Shown here in pieces: positions 17,776 to 26,812 of a DNA stretch of 42,596 bases. How positions within the stretch are numbered: position 1 is the stretch's first letter; each line of letters begins with the position of its first letter. Source of the DNA: Erythrobacter sp. (GTDB lineage: Bacteria > Pseudomonadota > Alphaproteobacteria > Sphingomonadales > Sphingomonadaceae); contig NZOF01000014.1 of NCBI GenBank assembly GCA_002695185.1, forward strand, positions 1 to 42,596, given 5' to 3'. The notes beneath the pieces were generated by a model. That model saw nothing but the letters and a program-made list of their open reading frames with translations. It was not told where the DNA came from and did no database searches. The translations under genes and the position numbers were made by a program.

Positions 17776-19515
17776 TTACCGTCCGCAATTCTGGGCTGGC
17801 AGTTGCCCGGTGGTATTGAAGAATCCAGCAGCGCCATAGCGTTTGTCATCCGCGGCCAGCATACTCAGATATTCCTCGATGTTGGGGTAGCCGTCACCAT
17901 CGGCATCGTCGTTCGCATCCCAGCGCGCAGCATCGGTATTTGTGAAGCGGTTCTCCCAAGCGTCCGGCATTCCATCATTGTCGCTGTCGGTAAGCGGATC
18001 GTACCCAGCAGAAATGCGCGCGAAACCGCCATAATCGGCGGGATCTCCGCTCGTGAAACCGCCCTGGAAAAGGTAGGGCGACCGGTCACAAGTGCGCAGA
18101 TCTTCGATGTAGAGTGAATCGACATTGTCGCGACAAGAGCCCTCCCTGCAGAGAAGCGCCCCAGCCTGTTCGAGGACCGTTCGCTGTGACGTGGCCGCGT
18201 CTGCCAGCATCCACGACGTCAGATAATTCTGGCTTATACCGGGAGCATAGGTCCAATCCGACTGATATACGCCCGCGCCGATCGTCGAACCCGGGTAGGG
18301 GCCGAAGCCACGGCGACTGACATTGCCCGCGCGGTAGATCGAGAAACCGAAAGCCGCATTTGTGGCGCGGTCGAACAGAGCCGGAAAAAAGGACTCCGGT
18401 CGGTCTTGCGAAAGTACGCCTTCCATGTGGGTGTTGTTTACCCAATTGAGATATACGCTCCCGAACTGGTTGGAGATCAGCCCCGGCTCGCTGATGAAAT
18501 TGTAGACGGTGTTGCCGATATAATCGATCTGGCCGGTACTGCTGGACGTGGGATTGGGCACTCCTCCTGCAATATTCGCCCCGCGCTCATCACCGTGCTG
18601 CGACAAATTGTAAGCCACCGTGACGCGATTGACCGGTTTCATGAAAAACGTCTTGCAGTGATAACTGCCGGGATCGTGCCCTGCATTTCGGCAAAGGTTG
18701 GGGCCGATCATGGAGAACTGAATTGTGCAGTCGGTGCAGACTGCATCGAGGCTTTCGTCGGTGCCGAACATGGTTGTCACATGATCGATGATCTGCCGGC
18801 GGCTATCTCCGATACGAACGGAATCCCCATTGCTGCTGGGCGCGTCGAGGTGGTTGCCGTAGCGAAACCGTATATGGCGTACGATGGCGTCGCTTTGCTG
18901 CCGCGTATAGAACAACGGCGCGTCCACCAGCCCGGTGCCGCGTACGACCTCGATCCCCCGGGGCGATGTCTGGCCAGCGATGTAGAGACCGCCCACCGTA
19001 ATCCGCATTTCCGATTGGACGACGATCTGGCCGCTCACATCGAAGATGCAATAGCGGGGGCGGCCCGCAGGGATATTGTATGGCGACGTTACCTGAAGTG
19101 CGAGCGCGCATTCGCGCAAGGTGACTAAGCCATCGCCCGGAGCCGCAGTGTCCGCCAGGCTGTTGATCCGGTAGACTACGGCATCTGCATTGCGCACTTT
19201 AGCCTGCGCTCCAAAACCCATTGCAGTGGGAAAGGCCAGCGGATGGCGATTGGCTTCAGGGATTGCGCCGTCATCAGGATTTGCGAAGGCAGATGCACGC
19301 CCGGTGCTCGGCGGTGGTGTTGGCGTAGGCTTGGGAGTGGGTACCGGTGTTGGTGTTGGTGTTCCGGGATCTGTGGGCGAACTATCATCCGATCCGCACG
19401 CGGCCAGAAATAACAGAGCGGAGGCAGTGAAAGCAAAATGCCCCGTATTGCTTTTCCCGATCCCGGCCCCCCGGCACGCATGCGACAGCTTCAGTCCGAC
19501 CATAACGAAGAACAT
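17776..19515 (-). CDS. pectate-lyase-like lipoprotein with Pro/Thr linker (second copy)
   Basis: A 579-residue protein with a long signal region and lipobox FLAAC at C40. A low-complexity linker of alternating Pro and Thr at about 48-68 would hold the enzyme away from the membrane. The beta-helix domain shows VVYRINSLADT, CIFDVSGQIVV, AIVRHIRFRYGNHLD and IIDHVTTMFGTDES, parallel to the first lyase at 12833. The C-terminus has the calcium-type repeats DSDNDGMPDAWENRF and DADGDGYPNIEEYL. Cysteines are frequent and could form disulfides. ATG 19515 was kept; ATG 19503 would give a shorter signal. Likely a second uronate-polymer lyase on the cell surface. Confidence 0.83.
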   Translation of the reverse strand: MFFVMVGLKLSHACRGAGIGKSNTGHFAFTASALLFLAACGSDDSSPTDPGTPTPTPVPTPKPTPTPPPSTGRASAFANPDDGAIPEANRHPLAFPTAMGFGAQAKVRNADAVVYRINSLADTAAPGDGLVTLRECALALQVTSPYNIPAGRPRYCIFDVSGQIVVQSEMRITVGGLYIAGQTSPRGIEVVRGTGLVDAPLFYTRQQSDAIVRHIRFRYGNHLDAPSSNGDSVRIGDSRRQIIDHVTTMFGTDESLDAVCTDCTIQFSMIGPNLCRNAGHDPGSYHCKTFFMKPVNRVTVAYNLSQHGDERGANIAGGVPNPTSSSTGQIDYIGNTVYNFISEPGLISNQFGSVYLNWVNNTHMEGVLSQDRPESFFPALFDRATNAAFGFSIYRAGNVSRRGFGPYPGSTIGAGVYQSDWTYAPGISQNYLTSWMLADAATSQRTVLEQAGALLCREGSCRDNVDSLYIEDLRTCDRSPYLFQGGFTSGDPADYGGFARISAGYDPLTDSDNDGMPDAWENRFTNTDAARWDANDDADGDGYPNIEEYLSMLAADDKRYGAAGFFNTTGQLPAQNCGR

Positions 19516-19698
19516 CCCCGTAAATAGCTATTGTAGGCATGGTGATTACGGTGGTTTGCGTGTTTGGCAAAACTACCGGAAAGTTCACTATTGGGTAATT
19601 TGATGAAACGTGCAGCGAAAGGGGTAAATAGCGTAATCCTGTTGCCGAGTAAGATCAGGGTCGCTTGAACGACAAGGCCGATTTGCGAGTACGCGTCG

Positions 19699-20388
19699 CT
19701 AGACTCGATAGATCGATCTGACATGCATGAATGCTTCGGCCGCTCGCAAGTGAACGCAAGAACCTCGAACAGCCGCGAGGGCACGCAAGGTTTCATGGCT
19801 GCGTTCGTCGGGGAACGCACGGACCTGGCTCCTGAATTCTGCAAAAGCGTCAAGCTTGCGGTCGATCGTCTTCGAGATGTCGACGAACACATTGGGCACG
19901 AAGGCGGGCGTAGTCGGCGCTGCGTACCAATTGGTTTCACTGACCGTTTCATAGCACATGATCTGTCGCGGAGCTGCGTTGTGGCGCGGGCGCGCAGCCA
20001 CCATCGCGGCAAGAAATGTCAGTTGATGGTCCATGTGGATGTCACCGACAAAGGGCAGCAGCAAGGTATCTGGCTCGAGTGCATCCACCAGGTCGGCGAA
20101 GGGGGCGTTGCAATCGCTGGCGGGTATCGTGTCGAGCGCGGCAGCAGGCAGGTTGAGAAGGCGGGTATCCTTGACGCCGATGACGGCATGGGCGCGCCGC
20201 ATTTCGTCCTGGACCTGCTTGACCTGTTCGGGTGGAAAGGCTGGTTGTTTGCCGGTGGTGGCGACGGCGATCGTCACCTCTCCCCCTTCGTCGACAAGTC
20301 TCGCGAGTGTGCCGCCACAGCCAAGTATCTCGTCGTCGGGGTGCGGGGCGATGGCGAGTACGCGGCCGAACTGTTGCGCAAGCGTCAT
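19699..20388 (-). CDS. PIG-L family N-deacetylase
   Basis: A 229-residue metal-dependent deacetylase with the zinc motif HPDDE (16-20) and the second metal ligand block GDIHMDHQLTF. Family members remove N-acetyl groups from GlcNAc-containing lipids or nucleotide sugars (LmbE, MshB and PIG-L types). The ATG at 20388 overlaps the stop of the formyltransferase gene as ATGA, so the two are coupled. The natural reading is that an acetyl group is removed and a formyl group put on the freed amine of the same sugar, but this is inference. The 183 bases downstream carry no gene. Confidence 0.87.
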   Translation of the reverse strand: MTLAQQFGRVLAIAPHPDDEILGCGGTLARLVDEGGEVTIAVATTGKQPAFPPEQVKQVQDEMRRAHAVIGVKDTRLLNLPAAALDTIPASDCNAPFADLVDALEPDTLLLPFVGDIHMDHQLTFLAAMVAARPRHNAAPRQIMCYETVSETNWYAAPTTPAFVPNVFVDISKTIDRKLDAFAEFRSQVRAFPDERSHETLRALAAVRGSCVHLRAAEAFMHVRSIYRV

Positions 20389-21302
20389 GCGCGGTCTCTT
20401 CCGAGAACGGCATGTTGGCTGGGCGCCTTGCCTGAAGTCGTGTCCCATTCGAGCACCTTCAGCAATCCATTGCCAGTAACGACCGTAAACTGATCTTCGC
20501 TTCGCTCCACTATCTGGCCCGTCATTGCATGATGCATCCCGCAGTCGGGCAGCACGCTGCTTCGCCAGATCGTCAGGCGATCGTCATTATTGAAGGTGAA
20601 GGCCCCCGGATATGGCCTCCCCACGGCGCGCACCAGGCGGTCGATTGCGAATGCGTCCGTGCGCCAGTCGATCAATCCGTCTTCGCGCGTACGTTTGGCA
20701 GCATAGGTAGCGTAACGCGGGTCTTGCGGATGGCGGGGCAACTGCCCACTCGCGATTTTTGAGAGTGATCTTTCGAGCATTTCCGCAAGGGCCGCCTGAT
20801 GTTTGGCGTAAAGCGTTTCCGCTGTCTCATCCGTCGCGACATGAAAATATTGCTGGTCGATGAGGTCACCGTTGTCCACGTCATTTCCAAGCCACATCAG
20901 CGACCCCGCAGTGATCGGTTCTTGAAGAAGGATCGTCCACGGCAGTGCTGCGCGCCCGCGCAAACGGGGCAATGCAGCAGGATGATAGCCGATAATTTTA
21001 TCGGGCTTCAGGGCCATGAATTCGGCTCGGCAAATCTGTGACCAGCCAATTACGAAGATGAAGTCTACACCGGCTTCCGCAACTGCGCGGAGGCATTCGG
21101 GGCTGTTGGAATTGAAGGTGCGAAACAATTTCGCGCCGGATTCGGCTGCAAGCCCTGACAAATCCACGAAATCCGAATGGCGCTTGGCTGCGGCCAGCTC
21201 CAGGGTGACGATCAGATCGAGCGACCAGTCCGGCGAATTGGCGAGAATTCGAGCAGCCAGTTCGGTGCTGCCTACACATCCGACAAGCGCGGCCTTAAGC
21301 AT
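20385..21302 (-). CDS. formyltransferase family protein, probable sugar N-formyltransferase
   Basis: A 305-residue protein with an N-terminal formyl_trans fold (MLKAALVGCVGSTELAARIL) and the active-site region GYHPAALPRLRGRAALPW (105-122), then DVDNGDLI (141-148). The catalytic His (H107) and Asp (D143) are in place, but the Asn of the usual N-x-H is Gly105. The length is close to methionyl-tRNA formyltransferase, yet the active-site wording and the position between a PIG-L deacetylase and a PglA-like glycosyltransferase point to a sugar amine acceptor. It would use 10-formyltetrahydrofolate. It follows the glycosyltransferase by six bases. Confidence 0.82.
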   Translation of the reverse strand: MLKAALVGCVGSTELAARILANSPDWSLDLIVTLELAAAKRHSDFVDLSGLAAESGAKLFRTFNSNSPECLRAVAEAGVDFIFVIGWSQICRAEFMALKPDKIIGYHPAALPRLRGRAALPWTILLQEPITAGSLMWLGNDVDNGDLIDQQYFHVATDETAETLYAKHQAALAEMLERSLSKIASGQLPRHPQDPRYATYAAKRTREDGLIDWRTDAFAIDRLVRAVGRPYPGAFTFNNDDRLTIWRSSVLPDCGMHHAMTGQIVERSEDQFTVVTGNGLLKVLEWDTTSGKAPSQHAVLGRDRA

Positions 21303-21308
21303 GGGCGT

Positions 21309-22517
21309 TCAGTTCCCTGCGCTCGTGTGCAACGAAGCACTGCCAGCGATTGTAGACTTCTGCGTATCCCGCGTGGCCGATGTTTGAAGCAGGCCCATCT
21401 CGCCAAGCAACTGGCGATTCACCTTCCTGACATCGTAGGTTTCACGGGCGATTTCGAGAGAAGCTGCGCCCATTCTTTCGACAGAGGACGGGTGGGCCGC
21501 AAATTGCATCATGGCCCGTGCCAGGCTCTCCGAACTCCTAGGCTCGACCAGCAGACCGTTGGTGCCGACCTCAATGGCGTCGCGGCAGCCAGGTAGATCC
21601 GTGGTGATTACCGGGCGCGCGCTGGCTAGCGCTTCCAGAACAGTGCGGGGAAGGCCCTCGCGGTAATAGGAGGGGAGCACGAATACCGAACACGCGGCAA
21701 GGTAAGGCCGTACGTCATCGGTACCCGGTACGAAGTCCACATCGTATTCCGCGGCCAGCCTTTCGCTTTCTTCGCGCGATATGCCGGAAGGATTTTCATC
21801 CTCGCACCGACCCACAATCTGAAACTGGCAGGTGGGATATTGCCTGCGAACCTCCCGCGCTGCCTCCAGGAATTCTAAAATTCCCTTGTTGCGCATCAAC
21901 CGGCCGATCATCAGAAACCGGATTGGTTGGGTAACTGGCGGACTGGCGGAAAATCGCTGAAGCGAAACGCCGGATCCGGGTACTTTGATTACTCTTTGCT
22001 GGCGGTTGACAATGCCGAGCGCAATCATGTCCTTGCGATCGTCATTGTTGAAGACGAAGGTCGTTTTCGCCTTTGCGAGGGCTGTTCGATAAAGCGCGAC
22101 GACCGCAGACCGCAGCCATCTAGGATAGTCTGCATCCGCGCTGAAAACCTGGCCAAGCCCCGACATCAGCGCGAAGAAACGGGGTTTTCTGCCGCCAAGT
22201 GCGGCTAGCCTAGCGGCAAGGCCTCCGTAAATGATCGGTTTTTGCGTGTAGGCGATCACGACGTCAGGGCGAAATCGGCGTATTGTCCGGACATATGCGA
22301 GAAGAAGGGCGACATCGGAAAACAGGTTCGTGCCGGTACGCTGCATGAGTGTCAGGCGAAAATCGACGCCCATATCGGCCAGTTTCCGTTCGGCAGCAGC
22401 ATCACGGTCGGGCGCGCATGCGATTACCTCGTGACCGTTATCGATCATTGCCTTGAGCAGGTCGCCGCGGAAATTGATAAGCGAGAATGCAAGGCTCGAT
22501 AAGACGAGTATCTTCAT
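21309..22517 (-). CDS. GT4-family glycosyltransferase, PglA-like
   Basis: A 402-residue GT-B enzyme. The opening SLAFSLINFRGDLLKAM and the blocks GLGQVF, VPGSGVSLQRF, KGILEFLEAAREV and GRCEDENPS resemble PglA, which adds GalNAc to undecaprenyl-diphosphate-bacillosamine. The donor-site EX7E motif lies in REGLPRTVLEAL. First gene of the minus-strand unit with the formyltransferase and PIG-L genes, and divergent from the dehydratase/aminotransferase pair. It probably adds the second sugar to a diamino-sugar primer. The PglA likeness is from recalled motifs, not an alignment. Confidence 0.85.
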   Translation of the reverse strand: MKILVLSSLAFSLINFRGDLLKAMIDNGHEVIACAPDRDAAAERKLADMGVDFRLTLMQRTGTNLFSDVALLLAYVRTIRRFRPDVVIAYTQKPIIYGGLAARLAALGGRKPRFFALMSGLGQVFSADADYPRWLRSAVVALYRTALAKAKTTFVFNNDDRKDMIALGIVNRQQRVIKVPGSGVSLQRFSASPPVTQPIRFLMIGRLMRNKGILEFLEAAREVRRQYPTCQFQIVGRCEDENPSGISREESERLAAEYDVDFVPGTDDVRPYLAACSVFVLPSYYREGLPRTVLEALASARPVITTDLPGCRDAIEVGTNGLLVEPRSSESLARAMMQFAAHPSSVERMGAASLEIARETYDVRKVNRQLLGEMGLLQTSATRDTQKSTIAGSASLHTSAGN

Positions 22518-22910
22518 CGCGATCCTGCCTTATCCGGTCGCAAAGGGTCACAGGCAAAGCCCTTGCATGCGGGCGAACAGCCCCCCGAACTAGGATTGAC
22601 CGTAAATGTCATGGGGCAGATATGAGAGGAAGCGCCAACGCGCGGCAACAGCGGCAGACGGCTACTATCCTTTCGATATGTCGCAGGCGACAATTTGGGT
22701 CATCCCCCTCCGCACAGGGGAGAGGCGCCTACCCGAATGATCGCCTGACAGGTTTCCAAACTGCTTCAGTCGCACTCCCGACTAATCCGGATATTGCCTG
22801 CTTGCTCAAGCCGCCCTTCCAGCCGGATGCGCTAGCTTCGAATGCATCGAGGGACTGCCGCATACTCCTGTTCAGGACGGTGCGACCAGCGGAGCAACGA
22901 GCCAAAGCTT
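22518..22910. other. 393-base divergent intergenic region, PglA-like gene / dehydratase
   Basis: No supported gene. TTGACC at 22596-22601 with GATATG at 22619-22624 is a weak rightward promoter candidate, nearly 300 bases before the dehydratase start. A GC-rich hairpin, CCCCT (22705-22709) and AGGGG (22716-22720) with a six-base loop, resembles small dispersed intergenic hairpins. Anything regulatory here is unproved. Confidence 0.3.
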
Positions 22911-24995
22911 ATGAACAAGCCTGAGAACAGGATTCAAGGCAGGGATGCGTATCCGGACGGGGAACTGGCCAGCCGCGGGACATATGGGCGCCGGCGAAAG
23001 CTGCGGCGACGGGCAAGAGACGTTGTCGTCATCTCGATCGATTTCACGATCATTTTCCTCACCCTTTATACTGCGCTGAACCTGCTCCCTGTTCAGCCTT
23101 TCGGGCCTTGGGCCGGCTTCGCCATTTTCTCCTTGGCATTCGCGTCGGTGGCAACCGTCTCGTTCGCGCTGGCCGGCCTCTACAAGCGCAGCTGGAGGTT
23201 CATGGATTTCACGCATTCGAGCTTCCTCGGCCTGGTTATCCTTGGCGGCTTGTTCGTGACATGGATGACCGCCTTCTCCTTCAGGGAGACGCGCATCGAA
23301 GCGCTGGCGCTGGTTCCGGTGGTCCTGATCCAATGGGCTTTCGCTACCCTCGGAATGCTGGGCGTGCGGATGATGCGGCGGGTCGAACGGCAATATACCG
23401 AGCGGCGCCGGACGGTATATCGCGCAAGGCCAAAGGTCGCTGTTCGTAAGAAGGCAATTCTTGTCGGGTCTTGGCAGTGGGCGCGGATTTCGATCGACCT
23501 TGCCCATAGTGACCACAGCTCTTCCGTCGATATTCGGGGCGTGCTGCTTCCGCGTCGGGAAGACTCGCTGGCGCGTGTCGATGATATCCCGGTTCTAGGA
23601 AGCCAATACGAATTGAGCGCCGTTCTCCGGCAGCTCGAATTCGATGACAATCTGCCCGACTATGTCATCGTCTGTGATGACGGGACTTTTCTCAGCAATC
23701 GCGATGTGACACGCATCATCCATACGTGCCGGGAGCGAAAGGTTGAGGTCTGCAGGGTACGCGATCCCTGGGCACAATTGCTGCAGCATTCATCCGATCC
23801 GACCGGCCCGCGCCTGCCGATCGAGGAATTGCTGGGCCGAAGCGAATACAAGCTCGACGCCAGAAGCATCGTACGCCAGATCGCGGGGCGCAGCATTCTC
23901 GTGACCGGCGCAGGCGGTACGATCGGATCTGAGCTTTGCCGCCAGATCGCGCAGATCAAACCATCGAAACTGGTGCTGCTCGATTCCAGCGAATACAATC
24001 TTTACAATATCGAGATGAGCCTGCGGGAACTGCATCCCGATCTCAGGGTCATCGCGGAAATCGGAAGCATTTGCGACGCCGCGACAGTCAATCGGGTGTT
24101 TGAAGCCAATCAGCCCCTGATGGTGTTCCACGCCGCAGCGCTAAAACATGTGCCGATAGTCGAAGCCAATCCCTCCGCCGGGGCGATGACGAATATCATC
24201 GGCACGCGAATAATATCCAATGCAGTTTGCCTCTACGGTGCCAAGGCCATGATCCAGGTTTCGACCGACAAGGCGGTCAATCCGATCGGGGTCATGGGGG
24301 CCACGAAGAGGGTAGGCGAGTTATATTGCCAGGCGCTGGATATGTGCGGGGTGGACGACCAGGAGGCGCCTCGCTTCATGACCGTCCGTTTCGGCAACGT
24401 CCTGGGATCCAGCGGATCGATCGTTCCCCTGTTCGAGCGCCAGTTGCGCGAAGGCAAGCCCCTCACCGTCACACACCCCGATATCGAACGGTTTTTCATG
24501 ACGGTTCGCGAGGCGGTGCAATTGATCCTTCTGAGCAGTTCGAGCGCGCTGGAATCGAAGACTCAGCGAGGTTCGATCTTCGTTCTCGATATGGGCAAGC
24601 CTGTCCGGATCGTCGACCTCGCAAGGCGCATGATCACCTTATACGGTCTTGAGCCGGAAGAGGACGTGCCGATCGAATTCGTCGGGCTTAGGCCGGGTGA
24701 GAAGCTCTACGAAGAGCTGTTCGACATCTGCGAAGATCAGGTTGAATCGGGGATCGAAGGCATCTTCGAAGCGCGCTCCCGTCCAATCGCGCTTCCCTTC
24801 ATAACGATGGCGATCAACCTCATCGCAGAGCGTGCGCAGTCGGGAGATGACGAAGGGATCGTGAGACTGGTCCACGGGCTCGCCCGCTATCCCGCCAGCG
24901 GTAAGGAGGAGGACCTCCTGTCCTATTCCTCGGCAGCGGATCTTACGCAGCTGTTTGAGGGTGCCTATCGGGCGGAGGCGAACAATGATCGCTAG
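22911..24995 (+). CDS. UDP-GlcNAc 4,6-dehydratase, CapD/PglF/WbpM type membrane protein
   Basis: A 694-residue protein. About four membrane segments lie in residues 38-155, then a linker domain (181-300), then a Rossmann SDR domain with NAD motif GAGGTIGSEL (333-342), HAAALKHVP (408-416) and the catalytic region STDKAVNPIGVMGATKR (451-467). This matches long-chain 4,6-dehydratases that turn UDP-GlcNAc into a 4-keto-6-deoxy sugar. The ATG at 22911 is preferred over one 23 codons upstream because the protein homology begins with the basic stretch before the first membrane segment. It overlaps the aminotransferase gene by 11 bases, so product and next enzyme are coupled. Confidence 0.9.
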   Translation: MNKPENRIQGRDAYPDGELASRGTYGRRRKLRRRARDVVVISIDFTIIFLTLYTALNLLPVQPFGPWAGFAIFSLAFASVATVSFALAGLYKRSWRFMDFTHSSFLGLVILGGLFVTWMTAFSFRETRIEALALVPVVLIQWAFATLGMLGVRMMRRVERQYTERRRTVYRARPKVAVRKKAILVGSWQWARISIDLAHSDHSSSVDIRGVLLPRREDSLARVDDIPVLGSQYELSAVLRQLEFDDNLPDYVIVCDDGTFLSNRDVTRIIHTCRERKVEVCRVRDPWAQLLQHSSDPTGPRLPIEELLGRSEYKLDARSIVRQIAGRSILVTGAGGTIGSELCRQIAQIKPSKLVLLDSSEYNLYNIEMSLRELHPDLRVIAEIGSICDAATVNRVFEANQPLMVFHAAALKHVPIVEANPSAGAMTNIIGTRIISNAVCLYGAKAMIQVSTDKAVNPIGVMGATKRVGELYCQALDMCGVDDQEAPRFMTVRFGNVLGSSGSIVPLFERQLREGKPLTVTHPDIERFFMTVREAVQLILLSSSSALESKTQRGSIFVLDMGKPVRIVDLARRMITLYGLEPEEDVPIEFVGLRPGEKLYEELFDICEDQVESGIEGIFEARSRPIALPFITMAINLIAERAQSGDDEGIVRLVHGLARYPASGKEEDLLSYSSAADLTQLFEGAYRAEANNDR

Positions 24996-26184
24996 CGCAG
25001 CGCCTATTGCAAACGTCCAGACTGGTGTCCGCTCGACCTGGCCCCGTTTCGAAGCCGACGAGCGCGCGGCTGTCGAAAGCGTCCTTTCGTCCGGCAGGGT
25101 AAACGCCTTGGTTCATGGCGACGAATGCACCAGCTTCGCGCGCGAGTTCTGCGAGTTTCTCGGCGCCCGACAGGCGATATGCATGGCCAACGGCACGGTG
25201 ACGATGGAGATCGCCCTGCGGGCGTTGGGCGTAGGTCCGGGTGACGAGGTGATCGTGCCGGCGCGCAGTTTCTTCGCCACCGCGAGTTGTGTCGCATCGA
25301 TAGGCGCGCGCCCTGTTTTTGCAGACGTGCAATCGCCCACGCAGAATATCGATCCGGCCTCGGTCGAACGCATGGTCACTCCCCAAACCAAGGCCGTTAT
25401 CTGTGTCCATCTGGCAGGCTGGCCCTGCGACATGGCTACGCTTGCTGCGATCTGCGACAGGCATGATCTCTTTCTCATCGAGGATTGCGCCCAGGCTCAT
25501 GGAGCGGCGATCAACGGCAGAAAGGTCGGGACATTCGGCGATGCCGCCTCTTTCTCGTTCTGCACGGACAAGATCATGTCGACCGGCGGGGAAGGCGGGA
25601 TGCTGGTCCTGCGCGATGATGCGGTTCACGAGCGGGCATGGTCGCTGAAGGATCACGGAAAGAACCCGCGCAAGCTTGCGGACGGTAAGTCCGTCCCCGG
25701 GCAATTCCGTTACATTCACGACAGTTTGGGCAGCAATGCGCGGATGACGGAGATGCAGGCGGCGATCGGCCGGGCGCAATTGCGCAAACTGCCCAGCTGG
25801 CTGGATGCGCGTGCCAGCAACGCCCGGTTTTTGGCCGAAGCGCTGGCAGGCCATCCGGTGCTGATGATGCCCGAGCCACCTGTCGGCATCACCCACTCGT
25901 GGTATAAATTCTACCTGATTTTTCAGTCGCATGTGCCTGATGCGGATGCGCGGCGTGCTGACCTGATCACCAAGCTGATCGAAAGAGGCATTCCGTGTGG
26001 CACCGGGTCCTGCCCGGACATGAGCCTCGAGACCGCCGTGCAAAGCCTCGGTTGCCGGCGGGATGGCTCGCTCCCGTCCGCGCAGGCGTTGGGTGAGCGC
26101 ACGCTCATGCTGCTGGTCGATCATACACTCGACCAAGGCGACATGGCGCAGATGGCGGAGGCTTTGTGGGAGCTGGCTCGATGA
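24985..26184 (+). CDS. DegT/DnrJ/EryC1/StrS-type PLP sugar aminotransferase
   Basis: A 399-residue PLP enzyme. The phosphate-binding block is ANGTVTMEIAL (68-78), the cofactor-pairing Asp lies in LIEDCAQAHGA (D167), and the Schiff-base lysine is K196 in SFCTDKIMSTGGEGG. The ATG at 24985 is preceded by GGAGG and lies inside the end of the dehydratase gene, so it is coupled. It would aminate the 4-keto-6-deoxy nucleotide sugar using glutamate, giving a 4-amino sugar such as UDP-QuiNAc4N or a bacillosamine precursor. C3 amination cannot be excluded from sequence alone. Confidence 0.88.
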   Translation: MIASAAPIANVQTGVRSTWPRFEADERAAVESVLSSGRVNALVHGDECTSFAREFCEFLGARQAICMANGTVTMEIALRALGVGPGDEVIVPARSFFATASCVASIGARPVFADVQSPTQNIDPASVERMVTPQTKAVICVHLAGWPCDMATLAAICDRHDLFLIEDCAQAHGAAINGRKVGTFGDAASFSFCTDKIMSTGGEGGMLVLRDDAVHERAWSLKDHGKNPRKLADGKSVPGQFRYIHDSLGSNARMTEMQAAIGRAQLRKLPSWLDARASNARFLAEALAGHPVLMMPEPPVGITHSWYKFYLIFQSHVPDADARRADLITKLIERGIPCGTGSCPDMSLETAVQSLGCRRDGSLPSAQALGERTLMLLVDHTLDQGDMAQMAEALWELAR

Positions 26185-26233
26185 CACCATTTTCGACTGA
26201 CCGGAAAATAGCAAGAACGCGAAAGGCCACGAA

Positions 26234-26812
26234 ATGACGCAGTATATCAAGGATTTGATGCGAGCCCTGGCTTGCCTGGCCGGGATAACTCTTCTCGCGG
26301 CATGCTCGACCAATCTGTCCAGCCTGCCTCCGGTGGCGGACGGGCAAATGGCGGATTATCTGATGCAGCCGGGCGACGAACTTCTGGTGACTATTCAGGA
26401 TGTTGAGCAGAACGACCGCTCCTATGTCATCGACAGCGGGGGCATGATTTCGCTCCCGCTGCTGCAGGAAGTCGAGGTTGCGGGCCTTGGATTGCGGGCG
26501 ATCGAGAAGAGGATTGCCGATGGCTATCGGGCGCGTAACGTGCTGACAGAACCCATTATTTCGGTGCAGCCCGGAGCCTTGCGACCCTTCTACGTGATCG
26601 GCGAGGTCAAGGGGGCGGGCGAGTTTACCTATCGCCAGGGAATGACCGTACTTTCAGCCATCTCAGCGGCCGGCGGCTACACCTATCGCGCCAAGGAAGG
26701 CGAGGTGGAAATAGTTCGTAATATCAACGGCAAACAGGCCCGGATGCGGGCCAGCGAGGATACGCCTATCCTGCCGGGCGACCGTATAAGGGTTTACGAG
26801 AGGTGGTTCTGA
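26234..26812 (+). CDS. short outer-membrane polysaccharide export (OPX/Wza-like) lipoprotein
   Basis: A 192-residue lipoprotein with lipobox LLAAC (C24). The polysaccharide export domain (YLMQPGDELLVTIQD, then VIDSGGMISLPLLQEVEVAG) is followed by one SLBB-type region (YVIGEVKGAGEFTY and VLSAISAAGGYTYRA). It ends soon after GDRIRVYERWF and lacks the C-terminal helix with which E. coli Wza (about 380 residues) spans the outer membrane. The stop overlaps the start of a beta-barrel gene (TGATG). The pair may form the export exit together. Confidence 0.9.
   Translation: MTQYIKDLMRALACLAGITLLAACSTNLSSLPPVADGQMADYLMQPGDELLVTIQDVEQNDRSYVIDSGGMISLPLLQEVEVAGLGLRAIEKRIADGYRARNVLTEPIISVQPGALRPFYVIGEVKGAGEFTYRQGMTVLSAISAAGGYTYRAKEGEVEIVRNINGKQARMRASEDTPILPGDRIRVYERWF

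Noticed and set aside
20385..21302. Housekeeping methionyl-tRNA formyltransferase
   Set aside because: No def or rsmB neighbour, active site reads GYH instead of N-x-H, and the gene is coupled to a PIG-L deacetylase in a sugar locus.
24943..26313. 456-codon minus-strand open frame opposite the aminotransferase
   Set aside because: Covers a gene with intact PLP motifs, spans its neighbours and shows no known fold; antisense shadow.
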